In this document: positions 10,416 through 19,653 of the stretch, one piece after another
Layout: each line of letters begins with the position of its first letter
How positions within the stretch are numbered: the stretch's first letter is position 1
Source of the DNA: Alphaproteobacteria bacterium
Lineage (GTDB): Bacteria > Pseudomonadota > Alphaproteobacteria > Micropepsales > Micropepsaceae
DNA: 64,000 nt
Direction: 5' to 3'
Assembly: GCA_017308475.1 (NCBI GenBank)
Contig: JAFKEU010000010.1
Span: 62,001 to 126,000, forward strand
The notes under the pieces: generated by a model
Seen by the model: only the letters and a program-made list of their open reading frames with translations
Database searches by the model: none
Told to the model about the DNA's origin: nothing
Made by a program: the position numbers and the translations under genes

Positions 10416-11779
10416 CAGCTCGCCTCGCCTTTTCGGGCCTTCAGGGCCTCTATCACGACGGACATCTTCGCGCCGTTGGAACCCTTGACCAGCACGGTAT
10501 CGCCGGGGCGCAACTGGTTTTCCAGTGCCGGCAGCAATTCGCGCGCGGTTTGCGCATGGGCGCCGCGCAGCGCGCCGGGCACTTCGCGCCACAGTGCCGC
10601 CATCTCCGGACCGACGGCGAAGACCAGGTCGACGCCGTTGGCCGTTATGGGTTCGATCAGCCCGGCATGGTGGGCATCGGCGCCTTCGCCCATCTCCAGC
10701 ATGGAGCCCAGCACGGCGATCTTGCGGCCTTTGGCGGTCCCCAGCAGTGCCAGCGCCGCCGCCATCGAGGCAGGGTTGGCGTTGTAGCTTTCGTCGATCA
10801 CATGGATGGCGCCGGCATCGAAGCGGGCACCGCGGCCCTTGAGAGCGGAAAAATCCTTCAACGCCGCCGCGGCGTTCAGCACATCGCCATCCATCAGCGC
10901 CACCGCCGCCAGCACGCCCACCACATTGGAGGCAATATGGGCGCCCGGCGCACCCACCAGGCAGTCCACGGCGGTGCCCAATATGTCGGCCTTCACGCGC
11001 ATGCCCGCCGCATCGGGCGCGATGGAGAGCAGCCTGGCCTCGCCCGTCTCGCCAAAGGTGCAAATGCGGCCCACATGGGCCTGGGCCGCGCGGGCGATCA
11101 GGCGCGCGGAATGTTCATTGTCGGCCGGGATCAGCGCCGCGCCGCCGGGCAGCAGGCCCTCGAAGATTTCCGACTTGGCGTCGGCGATTGACTCGGCATT
11201 GCCGAAAAATTCCAGATGGGCCGGCGCGACGGTCGTGACCATGGCCACATGCGGGCGCACGAAACCGACCAGGTTCCTGAGTTCCCCGAAATGGTTCATC
11301 CCCACTTCGAAGACGCCATATTCGGCCTCGCGCGGCAGGCCTGCGAGAGACAGCGGCACGCCCCAGTGATTGTTGTAGGAAGCGGCACTGGCATGGGTGC
11401 GGCCGAGCGCGTTCAGGGCCAGCCGCATGATCTCCTTGGTCGTGGTCTTTCCGGCGCTGCCGGTGACGGCGATGACCTTCGCATTGCTGCGGGCGCGGGC
11501 GGCGCGGGCCAGGTCTTCCAGCGCGCGCTGGGTGTGGGCCACCGTCAGCAGTGCCCCGGTTACGCCTTCCGGGCGGTGGGTGACCAGTGCGGCCGCGGCC
11601 TGGGCGTCAAAGGCGGCCTGCACGAAGGCATGGCCGTCGCGGTTGCCGCCCGTGAGGGCCACGAACAGGTCGCCGGGCCTGAGCGTGCGGGTATCGATGG
11701 AAAGCCCGTCCACCGCGAAAGGCGCGCTGGCGGCGCCGAGCGTGGCAGCTTCGGCTTCGCTGTGCGTCCAAAGGCTCAT
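10415..11779 (-). CDS. murF: UDP-N-acetylmuramoyl-tripeptide--D-alanyl-D-alanine ligase MurF
   Basis: MurF attaches D-Ala-D-Ala to the tripeptide precursor. The 454-residue product starts with the MurF N-terminal domain ([18 protein letters not shown]), then the P-loop [14 protein letters not shown] (about 105-118), the [10 protein letters not shown] motif, [10 protein letters not shown], the [13 protein letters not shown] signature and the C-terminal [14 protein letters not shown] at 11779 overlaps the murE stop (ATGA). No irregularities. Confidence 0.95.
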   Translation of the reverse strand: MSLWTHSEAEAATLGAASAPFAVDGLSIDTRTLRPGDLFVALTGGNRDGHAFVQAAFDAQAAAALVTHRPEGVTGALLTVAHTQRALEDLARAARARSNAKVIAVTGSAGKTTTKEIMRLALNALGRTHASAASYNNHWGVPLSLAGLPREAEYGVFEVGMNHFGELRNLVGFVRPHVAMVTTVAPAHLEFFGNAESIADAKSEIFEGLLPGGAALIPADNEHSARLIARAAQAHVGRICTFGETGEARLLSIAPDAAGMRVKADILGTAVDCLVGAPGAHIASNVVGVLAAVALMDGDVLNAAAALKDFSALKGRGARFDAGAIHVIDESYNANPASMAAALALLGTAKGRKIAVLGSMLEMGEGADAHHAGLIEPITANGVDLVFAVGPEMAALWREVPGALRGAHAQTARELLPALENQLRPGDTVLVKGSNGAKMSVVIEALKARKGEAS

Positions 11780-13254
11780 GCCGCGCGGCCCCCCATGCCA
11801 ATGGCGGCGGCGACGGCCTCGTCACGGTCGTTGAAGGGATGGGTCACGCCATTGACGTACTGGCCGGTCTCATGGCCCTTGCCGGCAATCACCAGCACAT
11901 CGCCCTTGCCGAGTGCGGCGATGGCGGCGCCGATGGCCCTGGCCCGGTCGCCGATCTCGCGCGCGCCCGGCGCTTCGGCCAGGATTTGCGCGCGGATCGC
12001 AGCGGCGTCTTCGGTGCGGGGATTGTCGTCGGTGACGATCACGTCGTCCGCCAGGCGGCTGGCGATGGCCCCCATCAGCGGACGCTTGCCCTTGTCGCGG
12101 TCGCCGCCGCAGCCGAACACCAGACGCAGCCTTGCCGCAGCGTGGGGGCGCAGCGCCTCCAGCACCTTTTCCAGGCTGTCGGGGGTGTGGGCGTAATCGA
12201 CATAGATCGGCGCGCCCGACGCGGCGAACGCCACCTTTTCCATCCGGCCCGGCGCGCCCTTCAATGTCTCCAGCGCGGCGAAAACCTTGGCCGCACTATC
12301 GCCGAGGCCGATGGCGATGGCTGCCGCCACCAGCGCATTCGACGCCTGGAAGGCCCCGGCCAGCGGCAGCGTCACATTATAGGTGTGACCCGCATGGACG
12401 ATGGAAAGGCGCTGGCTGCCTTCCAGGCTTTCGCGCGCGACCAGCGTGATGTCCTCGCCCGTCTCGCCCACCGTCATCAGGCGAAGGGCGCGCGCCTTCG
12501 CGGCGGCGATGAAGCGGCCGGCATGGGCGGCATCGGCGTTGACCACCGCCAGCGCGCCGACCCCGGCCACCTCGGCGAACAGGCGCAGCTTGGCCGCCAG
12601 ATAGGCGTCGAAGGTCGGATGATAGTCCATATGGTCGCGGGTGATATTGGTGAAGCCCACCGCCGCGATCTTCACGCCGTCCAGCCGGTGCTGGTCCAGG
12701 CCGTGGCTGGACGCCTCGATCGCCAGGTGATCGACGCCTTCGCCCGCCAGTTCGGCCAGCAGGGCGTGAATCTCCACCGGATCGGGGGTGGTGTGCTGCA
12801 ACGGGATCGCGCCCTTTGGCCCCATCACACCAACCGTTCCCAGGCTGGCGGACGCATGGCCCAGATGGGTCCAGATTTCGCGCAGGAAGGCGACGATGGA
12901 GGATTTTCCCTTGGTGCCGGTGACGGCAGCCACTGTTTCGGGCTGGGCGCCATAGAACTGCGCCGCCAGGTGCGCCAGACGTGCGCGCGGATTTTCGTCG
13001 GCGATGAAGCGGGCGCCCGTCAGCGCCACTTCGCCCGCCAGCGGCGGCGCGCCGAGAACCGCCACCGCGCCGCGCGCGACCGCATCCCGGATGAAGCGCG
13101 CCCCATCGGTCTTGCTTCCGGACAGCGCCGCAAAGAGATAACCCGGCTGCACCTTGCGGCTGTCGCTGGTCAGGCCGGCAAATTCCATTTTACCCAATGT
13201 GGCGACTGTTCCCGCCTTCTTGTCCGCCATTGTCGAATCCGATTGTGGCGTCAT
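11776..13254 (-). CDS. murE: UDP-MurNAc-L-alanyl-D-glutamate--meso-diaminopimelate ligase MurE
   Basis: MurE adds the third stem residue. The product (492 aa) has GLTSDSRKVQPGYLFAAL, the P-loop VTGTKGKSS, the TTPDP motif, EASSHGLDQHRLDG, NITRDHMDYH and the DDNPRTED motif. DNPR is the signature of meso-diaminopimelate-adding rather than lysine-adding MurE, so the cell wall should be the A1-gamma type. I prefer ATG 13254 (GAGG 7 nt upstream, 1-nt overlap with the ftsI stop); a GTG directly before it at 13257 would give a 4-nt overlap. Confidence 0.95.
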   Translation of the reverse strand: MTPQSDSTMADKKAGTVATLGKMEFAGLTSDSRKVQPGYLFAALSGSKTDGARFIRDAVARGAVAVLGAPPLAGEVALTGARFIADENPRARLAHLAAQFYGAQPETVAAVTGTKGKSSIVAFLREIWTHLGHASASLGTVGVMGPKGAIPLQHTTPDPVEIHALLAELAGEGVDHLAIEASSHGLDQHRLDGVKIAAVGFTNITRDHMDYHPTFDAYLAAKLRLFAEVAGVGALAVVNADAAHAGRFIAAAKARALRLMTVGETGEDITLVARESLEGSQRLSIVHAGHTYNVTLPLAGAFQASNALVAAAIAIGLGDSAAKVFAALETLKGAPGRMEKVAFAASGAPIYVDYAHTPDSLEKVLEALRPHAAARLRLVFGCGGDRDKGKRPLMGAIASRLADDVIVTDDNPRTEDAAAIRAQILAEAPGAREIGDRARAIGAAIAALGKGDVLVIAGKGHETGQYVNGVTHPFNDRDEAVAAAIGMGGRAA

Positions 13255-14873
13255 CACGGTGCCTCGCGGGCAAGCCGCGTCGGCGGGGCATTGTTGGGCA
13301 CGCCCAAAAGCGGGGCGATGCGCTGGATGACCCGCCCGGCCGCGGGCGCCGCCGTCCAGCCGGCCAGCGCGAAGCCGCCGGTTTGCCGGGTGCCGTGCGG
13401 CTGGTCCAGCAGCACGAAGACCAGATAGCGCGGATTGTGGACCGGAAAGACCGCGCAGAAGGAGGTGCGCAGCGCATGCGGGATATAACGGCCATTGGGG
13501 CCCGCAACCTGGGCCGAGCCGGTCTTGCCGCCCACGTCATAGCCGTCTATGTCGGCCTTCTTGCCCGAGCCGTCGGTGACGACATAGCGCAGCAGGTCGC
13601 GCATCTCGAGGCTGGTTTGCGGGCTGATCAACTGCCCGCCGCGCCGGTCGCGGCTTGGCTGCTTCAGGAAGGTGGGTGTGATCTGGCGCCCACCATTGAC
13701 GATGCTGGCGGCGGCGGCTGCAAAGCTGAGCGGCGATACCGCGATGCCCTGTCCGAAAGCGACATTCGCGGTCTGGATATCTCCCCACACCGAGGGATAG
13801 AGCGGACGGGCCGTTTCCGGCAGTTCGGTCCGGATCGGCTTGAACAGGCCCAGGTGGCCGAGGAATTGCCGTTCATGCTCGCCGCCCGAGCGAAGCGCGA
13901 TCTGGCTGGTGCCGATGTTGGAGGACTGGGCCAGGATGTCGCGCGCTGCCAGGGTGGCCGGCATATGCTCGGCTTCGTGGATGGTATGGCGGCCGATCTT
14001 GAAGCCCTGGCCGATGGGGAAGACCTCGTCCAGGCTTTTCAGCGTATGGTTTTCCAGCGCCATGGCGAAGGTGAATATCTTGAATACCGAGCCCAGCTCG
14101 TAAACGTCCTGGGCCATGATGTTGCGGCGGGAATCGCCGGCATCCAGGCTGCGCTGGTTGGGATCGAAGTCGGGCAGCGAGACGAGCCCCAGGACCTCGC
14201 CGGTATTGACGTCCATCACGACGCCGCCGGCGGCCCTGGCGCTGAAAGTCTTGCGCGCCTCCTCCACCTCGTGCTGCAGGATGAACTGCACCCGCATGTC
14301 GATGGAAGTGGCGACCTGGCCGCGGGCATGGCCGGGCGCGGCGGCGGCGCGAATCTCGGGCTGGAGCCCAAGCTCGAGCCCAGAGATGCCGTTATTGTCC
14401 AGGTCGGTGACGCCCGTCACCTGGGCGGCTGTGCGTCCGTCCGGGTAATAGCGCCTGGCGCTGGGCTCGAATTCCAGGCCCGGCAGGCCCAGATGCATCA
14501 CCCGAGCCTCGGTATCGGGGGTGATTTGGCGGGCGATCAGCACATAGGGGTGCTTTGCGTTCTCGAACGCCTTCAGCAGCCGCCCCGCATTGGCGCCGGT
14601 GGCTTCGGCCAGGCCGCCGGCGGCTTCGGCCTTGTCATTGAAGAATTGCGGCCGGGCATAGAGGTCCTTGACCGGCAGGTCGCGGGCCAGAAGCTCGCCG
14701 TTGCGGTCGGTCAGGTCGGCGCGCGCCACGATGGGGGCATGAGCGCGCCCGCCGTCCCAGCTCTCCAGCAGCGAGACATGGACCAGCCTTAGGCCCACCA
14801 GCACGAAGGCGATGACGCAAAGGCCCGCTCCTATGACGATCCGGCGCTGAAGAAGAGTTGGGGCCTGGCGCAT
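13254..14873 (-). CDS. ftsI: Septal peptidoglycan transpeptidase FtsI (PBP3)
   Basis: FtsI is the class B penicillin-binding protein that crosslinks septal peptidoglycan. The 539-residue product has a short cytoplasmic N-terminus, one membrane anchor (about 13-33), the dimerisation/pedestal domain starting near DLTDRNGELLAR, and the transpeptidase domain with SxxK (S262-K265 in GSVFK), SxN (SSN about 317-319) and KTG (450-452). All active-site motifs are intact. It lies 4 nt downstream of ftsL, as usual. Confidence 0.95.
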   Translation of the reverse strand: MRQAPTLLQRRIVIGAGLCVIAFVLVGLRLVHVSLLESWDGGRAHAPIVARADLTDRNGELLARDLPVKDLYARPQFFNDKAEAAGGLAEATGANAGRLLKAFENAKHPYVLIARQITPDTEARVMHLGLPGLEFEPSARRYYPDGRTAAQVTGVTDLDNNGISGLELGLQPEIRAAAAPGHARGQVATSIDMRVQFILQHEVEEARKTFSARAAGGVVMDVNTGEVLGLVSLPDFDPNQRSLDAGDSRRNIMAQDVYELGSVFKIFTFAMALENHTLKSLDEVFPIGQGFKIGRHTIHEAEHMPATLAARDILAQSSNIGTSQIALRSGGEHERQFLGHLGLFKPIRTELPETARPLYPSVWGDIQTANVAFGQGIAVSPLSFAAAAASIVNGGRQITPTFLKQPSRDRRGGQLISPQTSLEMRDLLRYVVTDGSGKKADIDGYDVGGKTGSAQVAGPNGRYIPHALRTSFCAVFPVHNPRYLVFVLLDQPHGTRQTGGFALAGWTAAPAAGRVIQRIAPLLGVPNNAPPTRLAREAP

Positions 14874-14877
14874 CGCC

Positions 14878-15258
14878 TCACATGCCGGGAACCGGAGCGG
14901 AAACGGCGATGGTGCGGCCCTGACTGGCGGGCAACACGGCGTTGGCGTTGCGCAGCGGCGTATTGTTCAGCGGCGCGTCTTCGCCGCGGCGAGGCAGAAG
15001 ACTGAAAGAAGACAGCTGCGCCGATGCGCTGTCGCTCATGCCCAGCCGGGCCTCGGCCAGCCTTTGGACGCGGGACGGGGCGGCGACGTGCTGCCATTCG
15101 GTTTCCAGCACCGCGATGTCGGAATGCTGGCGCGCGATCTGGTGGTTGACCCGGGCCAGTTCCAGCCGCGCCATCCGGGTTCGTTCGGAGACATGGTAGA
15201 GCGCCAGGATCGCAAGCCCCATCAGGGCCACGCAGAAGAAGTTCATCACCCGGATCAT
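14878..15258 (-). CDS. ftsL: Cell division protein FtsL
   Basis: A small bitopic membrane protein of 126 residues with a short N-terminus, one transmembrane helix (about 5-23) and a following heptad-like coiled-coil segment (about 25-65, rich in L/I/A at a-d positions). This architecture and the position between rsmH and ftsI identify FtsL, which pairs with FtsB and connects FtsQ to FtsW/FtsI. The C-terminal 50 residues are Pro/Asn/Ala rich and look disordered, as in other alphaproteobacterial FtsL. Sequence conservation in this family is low, so assignment leans on context. Confidence 0.88.
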   Translation of the reverse strand: MIRVMNFFCVALMGLAILALYHVSERTRMARLELARVNHQIARQHSDIAVLETEWQHVAAPSRVQRLAEARLGMSDSASAQLSSFSLLPRRGEDAPLNNTPLRNANAVLPASQGRTIAVSAPVPGM

Positions 15259-15268
15259 GAGGGCCTCC

Positions 15269-16195
15269 CTATGCTGCCAGCTTCACGCCCGCACGCAGCC
15301 GGGCGGAACGGGCGCGGGGATTGGCCGCGACCTCCGCCTCGGAAGGCGTGAGGGACGTCATCAGTTCGAAAAGGGGACGCGCCGCCGCACCCGGCGGCGC
15401 GTGGCGCGAGGCGCGCGGCGCCTGTGTGCTGCGCTGGGTCAGGAACCGCTTGACGATGCGGTCTTCCAGGCTGTGGAACGAGACCACCACCAGGCGACCA
15501 TGCGCCTTCAGGATTTTCAGCGCCGCCTCCAGGCCGCGCTCCAGCTCGCCCAGTTCGTCATTCACATGAATGCGCAGGGCCTGGAAGGTGCGGGTGGCCG
15601 GATGGATGGCATGGCGCAGCGCCGCGGGGCCCTGGGCATCGGCAACGATCTTGGCCAGCTGCGCGGTGCCGGCAATCGGGCGCGCGGCGATGATGGCGCG
15701 GGCAATGCGGCGGGCGTTCTTCTCTTCGCCATAGCGGGCGATGATCTGCGCCAGGGTGCGTTCGTCGGCGCCATTGACCACATCGGCCGCGCTGATGCCC
15801 GAGCGGCTCATGCGCATGTCGAGGGGCCCATCCTCGCGGAAGGAAAAGCCGCGCGCCGGCTCGTCGAACTGGAAGGACGACACGCCAAGGTCCAGCACCA
15901 CGCCGTCGGTCGGGCCGGAAAATTCATCCATGCGCGAGAATTCGCCCTGCACCAGCGTCAGGCGGCCGCCGAACGCATCGACCAGCTTGCGTCCGCGCGC
16001 GATGGCGTCGGGATCGCGGTCTATCCCCAGCACGCGGCAGTCGGCGGCTTCCAGGATGGCGCGCGAATAGCCGCCGCCGCCGAAGGTGCCGTCGACATAG
16101 CTTTCGCCATTCTTGGGCGACAGCGCCTCCAGCACTTCGCGCAGCATCACCGGGACATGGCCGCCGGCGGTCTGGTTGGGGGCGACCCGGCTCAT
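15269..16195 (-). CDS. rsmH: 16S rRNA (cytosine1402-N4)-methyltransferase RsmH (MraW)
   Basis: RsmH methylates N4 of C1402 in 16S rRNA using SAM. The 308-residue protein shows [13 protein letters not shown], the SAM-binding [16 protein letters not shown] (about 33-48), [20 protein letters not shown], the [15 protein letters not shown] motif and the C-terminal [14 protein letters not shown]. These are family-defining. The ATG at 16195 overlaps the mraZ stop (ATGA), which fixes the start; an in-frame extension further upstream lies within mraZ. Confidence 0.95.
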   Translation of the reverse strand: MSRVAPNQTAGGHVPVMLREVLEALSPKNGESYVDGTFGGGGYSRAILEAADCRVLGIDRDPDAIARGRKLVDAFGGRLTLVQGEFSRMDEFSGPTDGVVLDLGVSSFQFDEPARGFSFREDGPLDMRMSRSGISAADVVNGADERTLAQIIARYGEEKNARRIARAIIAARPIAGTAQLAKIVADAQGPAALRHAIHPATRTFQALRIHVNDELGELERGLEAALKILKAHGRLVVVSFHSLEDRIVKRFLTQRSTQAPRASRHAPPGAAARPLFELMTSLTPSEAEVAANPRARSARLRAGVKLAA

Positions 16196-16659
16196 GCGCC
16201 TTCGCTCCGCATGCGTTCGTATTTGGCCTTCACGCGGGCGACCGCCGCGGCCTCGATCTCGGCATAGCGGGCCGCATCCCATACCTGGAATTTCTGCAGC
16301 TTGCCGGTGAAGACGACTTTGTCCTTCAGGCCCGCATGTTCGATCATCGCTTCGGGCAGGCTGACGCGGCCCGTCTCGTCCACCTTCAAGAGCTGGGTGC
16401 GCGCGATCAGCGCGGTGGCATCGTCATCGAAGCCCGGCGAGAAGAAGGGATCCTGGCCACAATAGCGGCGCGTGGTTTCGTCCAGCAGAAGCTGGCCGAA
16501 ACAATCGAGCACCGGATCGATGAAGCTGGGGCAGACATAAACGCCGGCCGTTCCCTGGGCGGTCAGGATCTGGCGATAGGCCGACGGGATGCAGACCCGC
16601 CCCTTGCCATCGAGCGCGCCGGGCACCGCCGAAATGAACGGCTGGACCAAACCGGTCAT
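16192..16659 (-). CDS. mraZ: Transcriptional regulator MraZ
   Basis: MraZ is the AbrB-like DNA-binding repressor of its own dcw operon. The 155-residue product has two SpoVT/AbrB-type repeats; diagnostic pieces are [15 protein letters not shown] in the first half (about 16-30) and [19 protein letters not shown] in the second (about 93-111). It is the first gene of the cluster. The ATG follows GTGAGGCG. The array of TGGGA boxes 80-116 nt upstream is its expected binding site. Confidence 0.94.
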   Translation of the reverse strand: MTGLVQPFISAVPGALDGKGRVCIPSAYRQILTAQGTAGVYVCPSFIDPVLDCFGQLLLDETTRRYCGQDPFFSPGFDDDATALIARTQLLKVDETGRVSLPEAMIEHAGLKDKVVFTGKLQKFQVWDAARYAEIEAAAVARVKAKYERMRSEGA

Positions 16660-16740
16660 CGCCTCACGAAACCCCTCAGTCCCGGATGGCCTGGTTGGCC
16701 GGTTGTTCGGCCACGGTCAGGCGGTCTGCATATGACCCTA

Positions 16741-16775
16741 TGGGACGTTATGGGATATCATGGGATCGCAGGGGA
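16741..16775. promoter_or_regulatory. MraZ-binding direct repeats upstream of the dcw operon
   Basis: On the plus strand there are three perfect TGGGA boxes at 16741, 16751 and 16761 and a GGGGA variant at 16771, spaced exactly 10 bp apart (start to start). MraZ of Escherichia coli is known to bind TGGGN direct repeats with 5-nt spacers, the same geometry. They lie 82-116 nt upstream of the mraZ ATG, where they would overlap the operon promoter. Here the TGGG strand is the non-coding strand relative to mraZ. Confidence 0.85.
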
Positions 16776-17076
16776 CGTCAATGAAAAGCCCTGAATTTTG
16801 AGGCACTTGGCTAGTGTGTGCGGAACCTGCGTACCCCTAGAGCTTGAATCACCGGAACGATCAATGAACGCGTTAAGACTTAAGTGACGTCCGTAAACAA
16901 TCCATTAACGACGCTGCTCCATTTTGGGGCGGCCGCAACCGGTGATTGTCCGTGGAGTGGACGCCGGGCTGATGGCGCCTGCCACAACCGGGAGGTGATT
17001 CGGGTGCGACGGAACGCTGTCCGGCATTGCGCGTGCGGGACTTGCTGCACCGCCCCTCAGGTCTGAGAGTGCCGGC
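16776..17076. other. Intergenic region between the dcw promoter and the divergent dehydrogenase
   Basis: About 300 nt without a convincing gene. It is more AT-rich than its surroundings around 16800-16915 and should hold the promoters of the divergent mraZ and dehydrogenase transcripts. I saw close TTAA tetranucleotides near 16875-16885 (3-nt spacing, not the 7-nt CtrA spacing) and no small ORF with a credible ribosome-binding site. Confidence 0.5.
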
Positions 17077-17106
17077 GCGAAGCGGGCATACGCGAAGCGG
17101 GCATAC
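17077..17106. repeat. Perfect tandem duplication of a 15-bp unit
   Basis: The unit GCGAAGCGGGCATAC occurs twice head to tail at 17077-17091 and 17092-17106, 20 nt upstream of the dehydrogenase ATG. It looks like a slippage-type duplication in the 5' leader. Confidence 0.9.
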
Positions 17107-17126
17107 ATGGGTGAAGGATACTGGTG

Positions 17127-17999
17127 ATGAAGATCGGATTTATCGGCCTGGGCAGGATGGGCGGGCACGTCGCGGAAAACCTGATGAAGGCGGGCCACAG
17201 CGTGACCGTGTGGAATCGCAGCAAGGCGCCCGTGGATGCGCTGGTGGCCAGAGGCGCCACCGCGGCGGCGACGCCGCAAGACGCGATGAATGGCGATGCC
17301 GTCTTTTCGATGCTGGCCAACGATCTGGTGATGCAGGAAGTGGGACTGGCCGGACCGCTGCTGGACAAGGCGGCAAAGGGGCTGATCCATGTGAACCTGG
17401 CGACCATCTCGGTGGAGTTCGCCAAGACGTTGCAGGCGGCGCACAGCGCAAAGGGATTGCATTACATCTCCGCGCCGGTGTTCGGCCGTCCCGACATGGC
17501 GCAAAGCGCCCAGCTTGTGCTGGTGGCGGGCGGCGACAAGGGCGCCATCCAGACCATGCAGCCGGTGTTCGACAGGATCGGATCGCGCACCGTGCCGGTG
17601 GGCAGCGATGCCTGGCAGGCCAACCTGTTCAAGATCTGCGGCAACTTCATGATCGCCAGCGAGCTGCAGGCGATCGGCGAGGCGTTCGCCGTGCTGCGCA
17701 AGGGGGGCGTCGATCCGGCGCTGTTCCACGATGTAATGGCGGGCCGCCTGTTCACCGGCGCGGTGTTCAAGGCCTATGGCATGATGGTGATGAACCACCA
17801 GTATGAGCCGGCGGGCTTCGCCCTGACGCTGGGCCTGAAGGACGTGAACCTGGCGCGCGCGGCCGCTGCCGGGCTGGGGGTCCAGATGCCCACTGCGGAC
17901 CTGCTGAAGACCAACTACGAACAGGCAATCTCCTGGGGCTGGCAGGACAAGGACTGGTCGGCCATCGGCGAAGTCCCGGCCAGGAAGGCGGGACTGTAG
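17127..17999 (+). CDS. NAD(P)-dependent beta-hydroxyacid dehydrogenase (6-phosphogluconate dehydrogenase-like fold)
   Basis: A 290-residue member of the 3-hydroxyisobutyrate / tartronate-semialdehyde reductase / GLYR family, which oxidises short beta-hydroxyacids or reduces the matching semialdehydes. The N-terminus has the Rossmann signature MKIGFIGLGRMGGHVAENL, and NR at VWNRSK suggests NADP(H) preference. The all-alpha C-terminal domain carries the catalytic lysine in NLFKICGNFM (about 169-178). The substrate cannot be fixed by sequence. ATG 17127 follows a GAAGGA site; a GTG one codon earlier is possible. It is monocistronic and divergent from the dcw operon. Confidence 0.85.
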   Translation: MKIGFIGLGRMGGHVAENLMKAGHSVTVWNRSKAPVDALVARGATAAATPQDAMNGDAVFSMLANDLVMQEVGLAGPLLDKAAKGLIHVNLATISVEFAKTLQAAHSAKGLHYISAPVFGRPDMAQSAQLVLVAGGDKGAIQTMQPVFDRIGSRTVPVGSDAWQANLFKICGNFMIASELQAIGEAFAVLRKGGVDPALFHDVMAGRLFTGAVFKAYGMMVMNHQYEPAGFALTLGLKDVNLARAAAAGLGVQMPTADLLKTNYEQAISWGWQDKDWSAIGEVPARKAGL

Positions 18000-18038
18000 G
18001 GCCACGAGCGTCGCATTTCGCGACGCGACCATCAGCAT

Positions 18039-18127
18039 CCACCAGCTTCCTTTCCCCTTCTGTGCGAAGCACCAGGAAGGGGGGAAGGTGGCGCAACGAG
18101 GTGTCGGCAGAGCCGACCCGAGTTGCG
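18039..18127. repeat. Double-hairpin intergenic element downstream of rnpB
   Basis: Two adjacent imperfect inverted repeats. The first pairs 18039-18060 (CCACC...TTCCCCTTC) with 18076-18091 (GAAGGGG...GGTGG). The second pairs CGCAAC (18092-18097) and GTCGGC (18103-18108) with GCCGAC (18112-18117) and GTTGCG (18122-18127), a long stem with AGA in the loop. Its location between two convergent transcripts fits a terminator or a dispersed REP-like element. No T-run follows. Confidence 0.6.
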
Positions 18128-18151
18128 ACGGATGGGGTTCGGAAAATTAGC

Positions 18152-18510
18152 GTCAGATGGCCTGTAAGCCGGGTTCTGTCCTTCTTTCGAAGGGGTGACC
18201 ATTCCTCTGGGACATGTGTCGCCACATGCCTCGCGCGACCGACCCGGACGGCAGCGCGGAAAACGCCATATACCGTCCCTATTTGGTCTTGCTCCCGGTG
18301 GGGCTTGCCGTGCCGCTTCTGTTGCCAGACGCGCGGTGCGCTCTTACCGCACCATTTCAACCTTGCCGCGGCTTTAGGCCGGTAGGCGGTGTCATTTCTG
18401 TGGCGCTATCCCTGGGGTCGCCCCCGCCGGACGTTATCCGGCACCGTCTTTCCGTGGAGCCCGGACTTTCCTCGAATGATTGCTCACCCGCGGTCACCCG
18501 GCCATCTGAC
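18152..18510 (-). ncRNA. rnpB: RNase P RNA (bacterial class A)
   Basis: The catalytic RNA of RNase P, which matures tRNA 5' ends. Read on the minus strand it has the universally conserved GAGGAAAGTCCGGGCTCC block (complement of 18457-18474), the CACAGAAA segment with downstream AACCCGGCTTACAGGCC 3' motif, and internal GGTAAGAGCGCACCG. Helix P1 forms by pairing GTCAGATGGC (18501-18510 complement) with GCCATCTGAC (18152-18161 complement), which sets both ends to within a few nucleotides. Length about 359 nt is normal for class A. Confidence 0.96.
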
Positions 18511-18551
18511 GGACACAATATAAGCAAGAACGGGGCGAACCGCCAGCGGCA

Positions 18552-19628
18552 CTAATTCTTGTATTCGCGCACTTCGAAGGTGGTGCCCGGCGTGCCGGTA
18601 ACATAGAGGCCACATGATGCGCCCCAGTCATCGGGCACGTCGTGACGGACCGCCTCATCGACCGGTTTGTCGATGATCCCCTGCGGACAACTGAGGCTGT
18701 AGTCCTTGAGGACGCCGGACAGAAGATGAAAGTCGAAATGGCGGCGGTAGAGATTGAAGAAAAAGCCGTCGCCGACATCCTGGGCGGGAATGACAGCCTG
18801 GACCGGAATCACATTCGCCTTGTCCAGGTCGGAACGCACATTGGCGACAGCGGCTGCGATGCGGCCGTCGGAATCGAGATTGCCGTTCTGCTGGAGCTTT
18901 TCCAGCATATCCAGTGCCATCACCACATCGCCCACGCCCAACGCAGCCTGGATGCGCAAGCTCGCCATGCGTTTCACATACGGGGTAGGCAACTGGGTAC
19001 TTACCATACCGCCAAAGAGGCCATCACAAGGCTCGTCCAAGATGTCGACCGCTGCCTGAAATTCGCCCTTCCCTATCTTTATGGAACCTAGAAGCCCGGC
19101 AAGGAAAAGCCGTTCATTGAAACTCTGATCTGGCGTGGCGGCCGCATCCAACAGAATTTTCTCCGCCTCGTCCTGTTTGCCGGCAGCCAGTAGTGCCCGC
19201 GCCTCTTTTCCCGAGTCCTGCAGACTATCCCGGATCGTAATAAGGTGAAGGGGACTGTATCGCTCGACTATGAGGCTCACTGACTTCAGAGCGGAACCGT
19301 TCTCGTCAATTGCACGCACATCCCAGCGCTTCAACCCTTGCCTGACCTGGGTCGCTATGTCTTTCGGCCCCACAAGACGCAAAACATTGGCATCCGCTAC
19401 ACGCCCGTCCGCTCCCTGAACGACGCGAACGCGAATGTAGGCATCCGGCGGGTTTCGAGATCTAAGATGCAGCGCTGGCAACGGCCATGTCGGATTTTTT
19501 ATTGTGATCTTGGCGCAACCGGATGGACAAGGGAGAAACCCTTCCTTTTCCGCGTGAAAGTCCTTCGCAGCGGCATGGGCGGATATGCCAACCAGAATGA
19601 CAGCGACAAATAATGCCGGAATTTTCAT
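18552..19628 (-). CDS. Exported hypothetical protein with TonB-C-like segment
   Basis: A 358-residue protein I do not recognise. It begins with a clear Sec signal peptide (MKIPALFVAVILVGISAHAAA). The next 100 residues (about 55-125) read like a TonB C-terminal/energy-transducer fold: a beta strand RVRVVQGADGRVADANVLR, a helix ending in LKRWDVRAIDENGSALK and a final strand. The rest is mostly helical with a repeat-like flavour (LLAAGKQDEAEKILLDAAA, about 185) resembling tetratricopeptide helices. ATG 19628 has GAAGGGG upstream; longer in-frame extensions are basic and unlike a signal. Base composition is lower in GC than its neighbours. Confidence 0.6.
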   Translation of the reverse strand: MKIPALFVAVILVGISAHAAAKDFHAEKEGFLPCPSGCAKITIKNPTWPLPALHLRSRNPPDAYIRVRVVQGADGRVADANVLRLVGPKDIATQVRQGLKRWDVRAIDENGSALKSVSLIVERYSPLHLITIRDSLQDSGKEARALLAAGKQDEAEKILLDAAATPDQSFNERLFLAGLLGSIKIGKGEFQAAVDILDEPCDGLFGGMVSTQLPTPYVKRMASLRIQAALGVGDVVMALDMLEKLQQNGNLDSDGRIAAAVANVRSDLDKANVIPVQAVIPAQDVGDGFFFNLYRRHFDFHLLSGVLKDYSLSCPQGIIDKPVDEAVRHDVPDDWGASCGLYVTGTPGTTFEVREYKN

Positions 19629-19653
19629 TCGCGTGCCCCTTCGTTGCTGGAGC

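Noticed and set aside
16870..16890. Possible CtrA-binding site upstream of mraZ
   Set aside because: The TTAA tetranucleotides here are 3 nt apart, not the 7-nt spacing of the full CtrA motif TTAA-N7-TTAA.
17011..17040. EcfG-like motif before the beta-hydroxyacid dehydrogenase
   Set aside because: GGAAC is followed at N16 by CGTG rather than CGTT, and the distance to the start is long; too weak to call.
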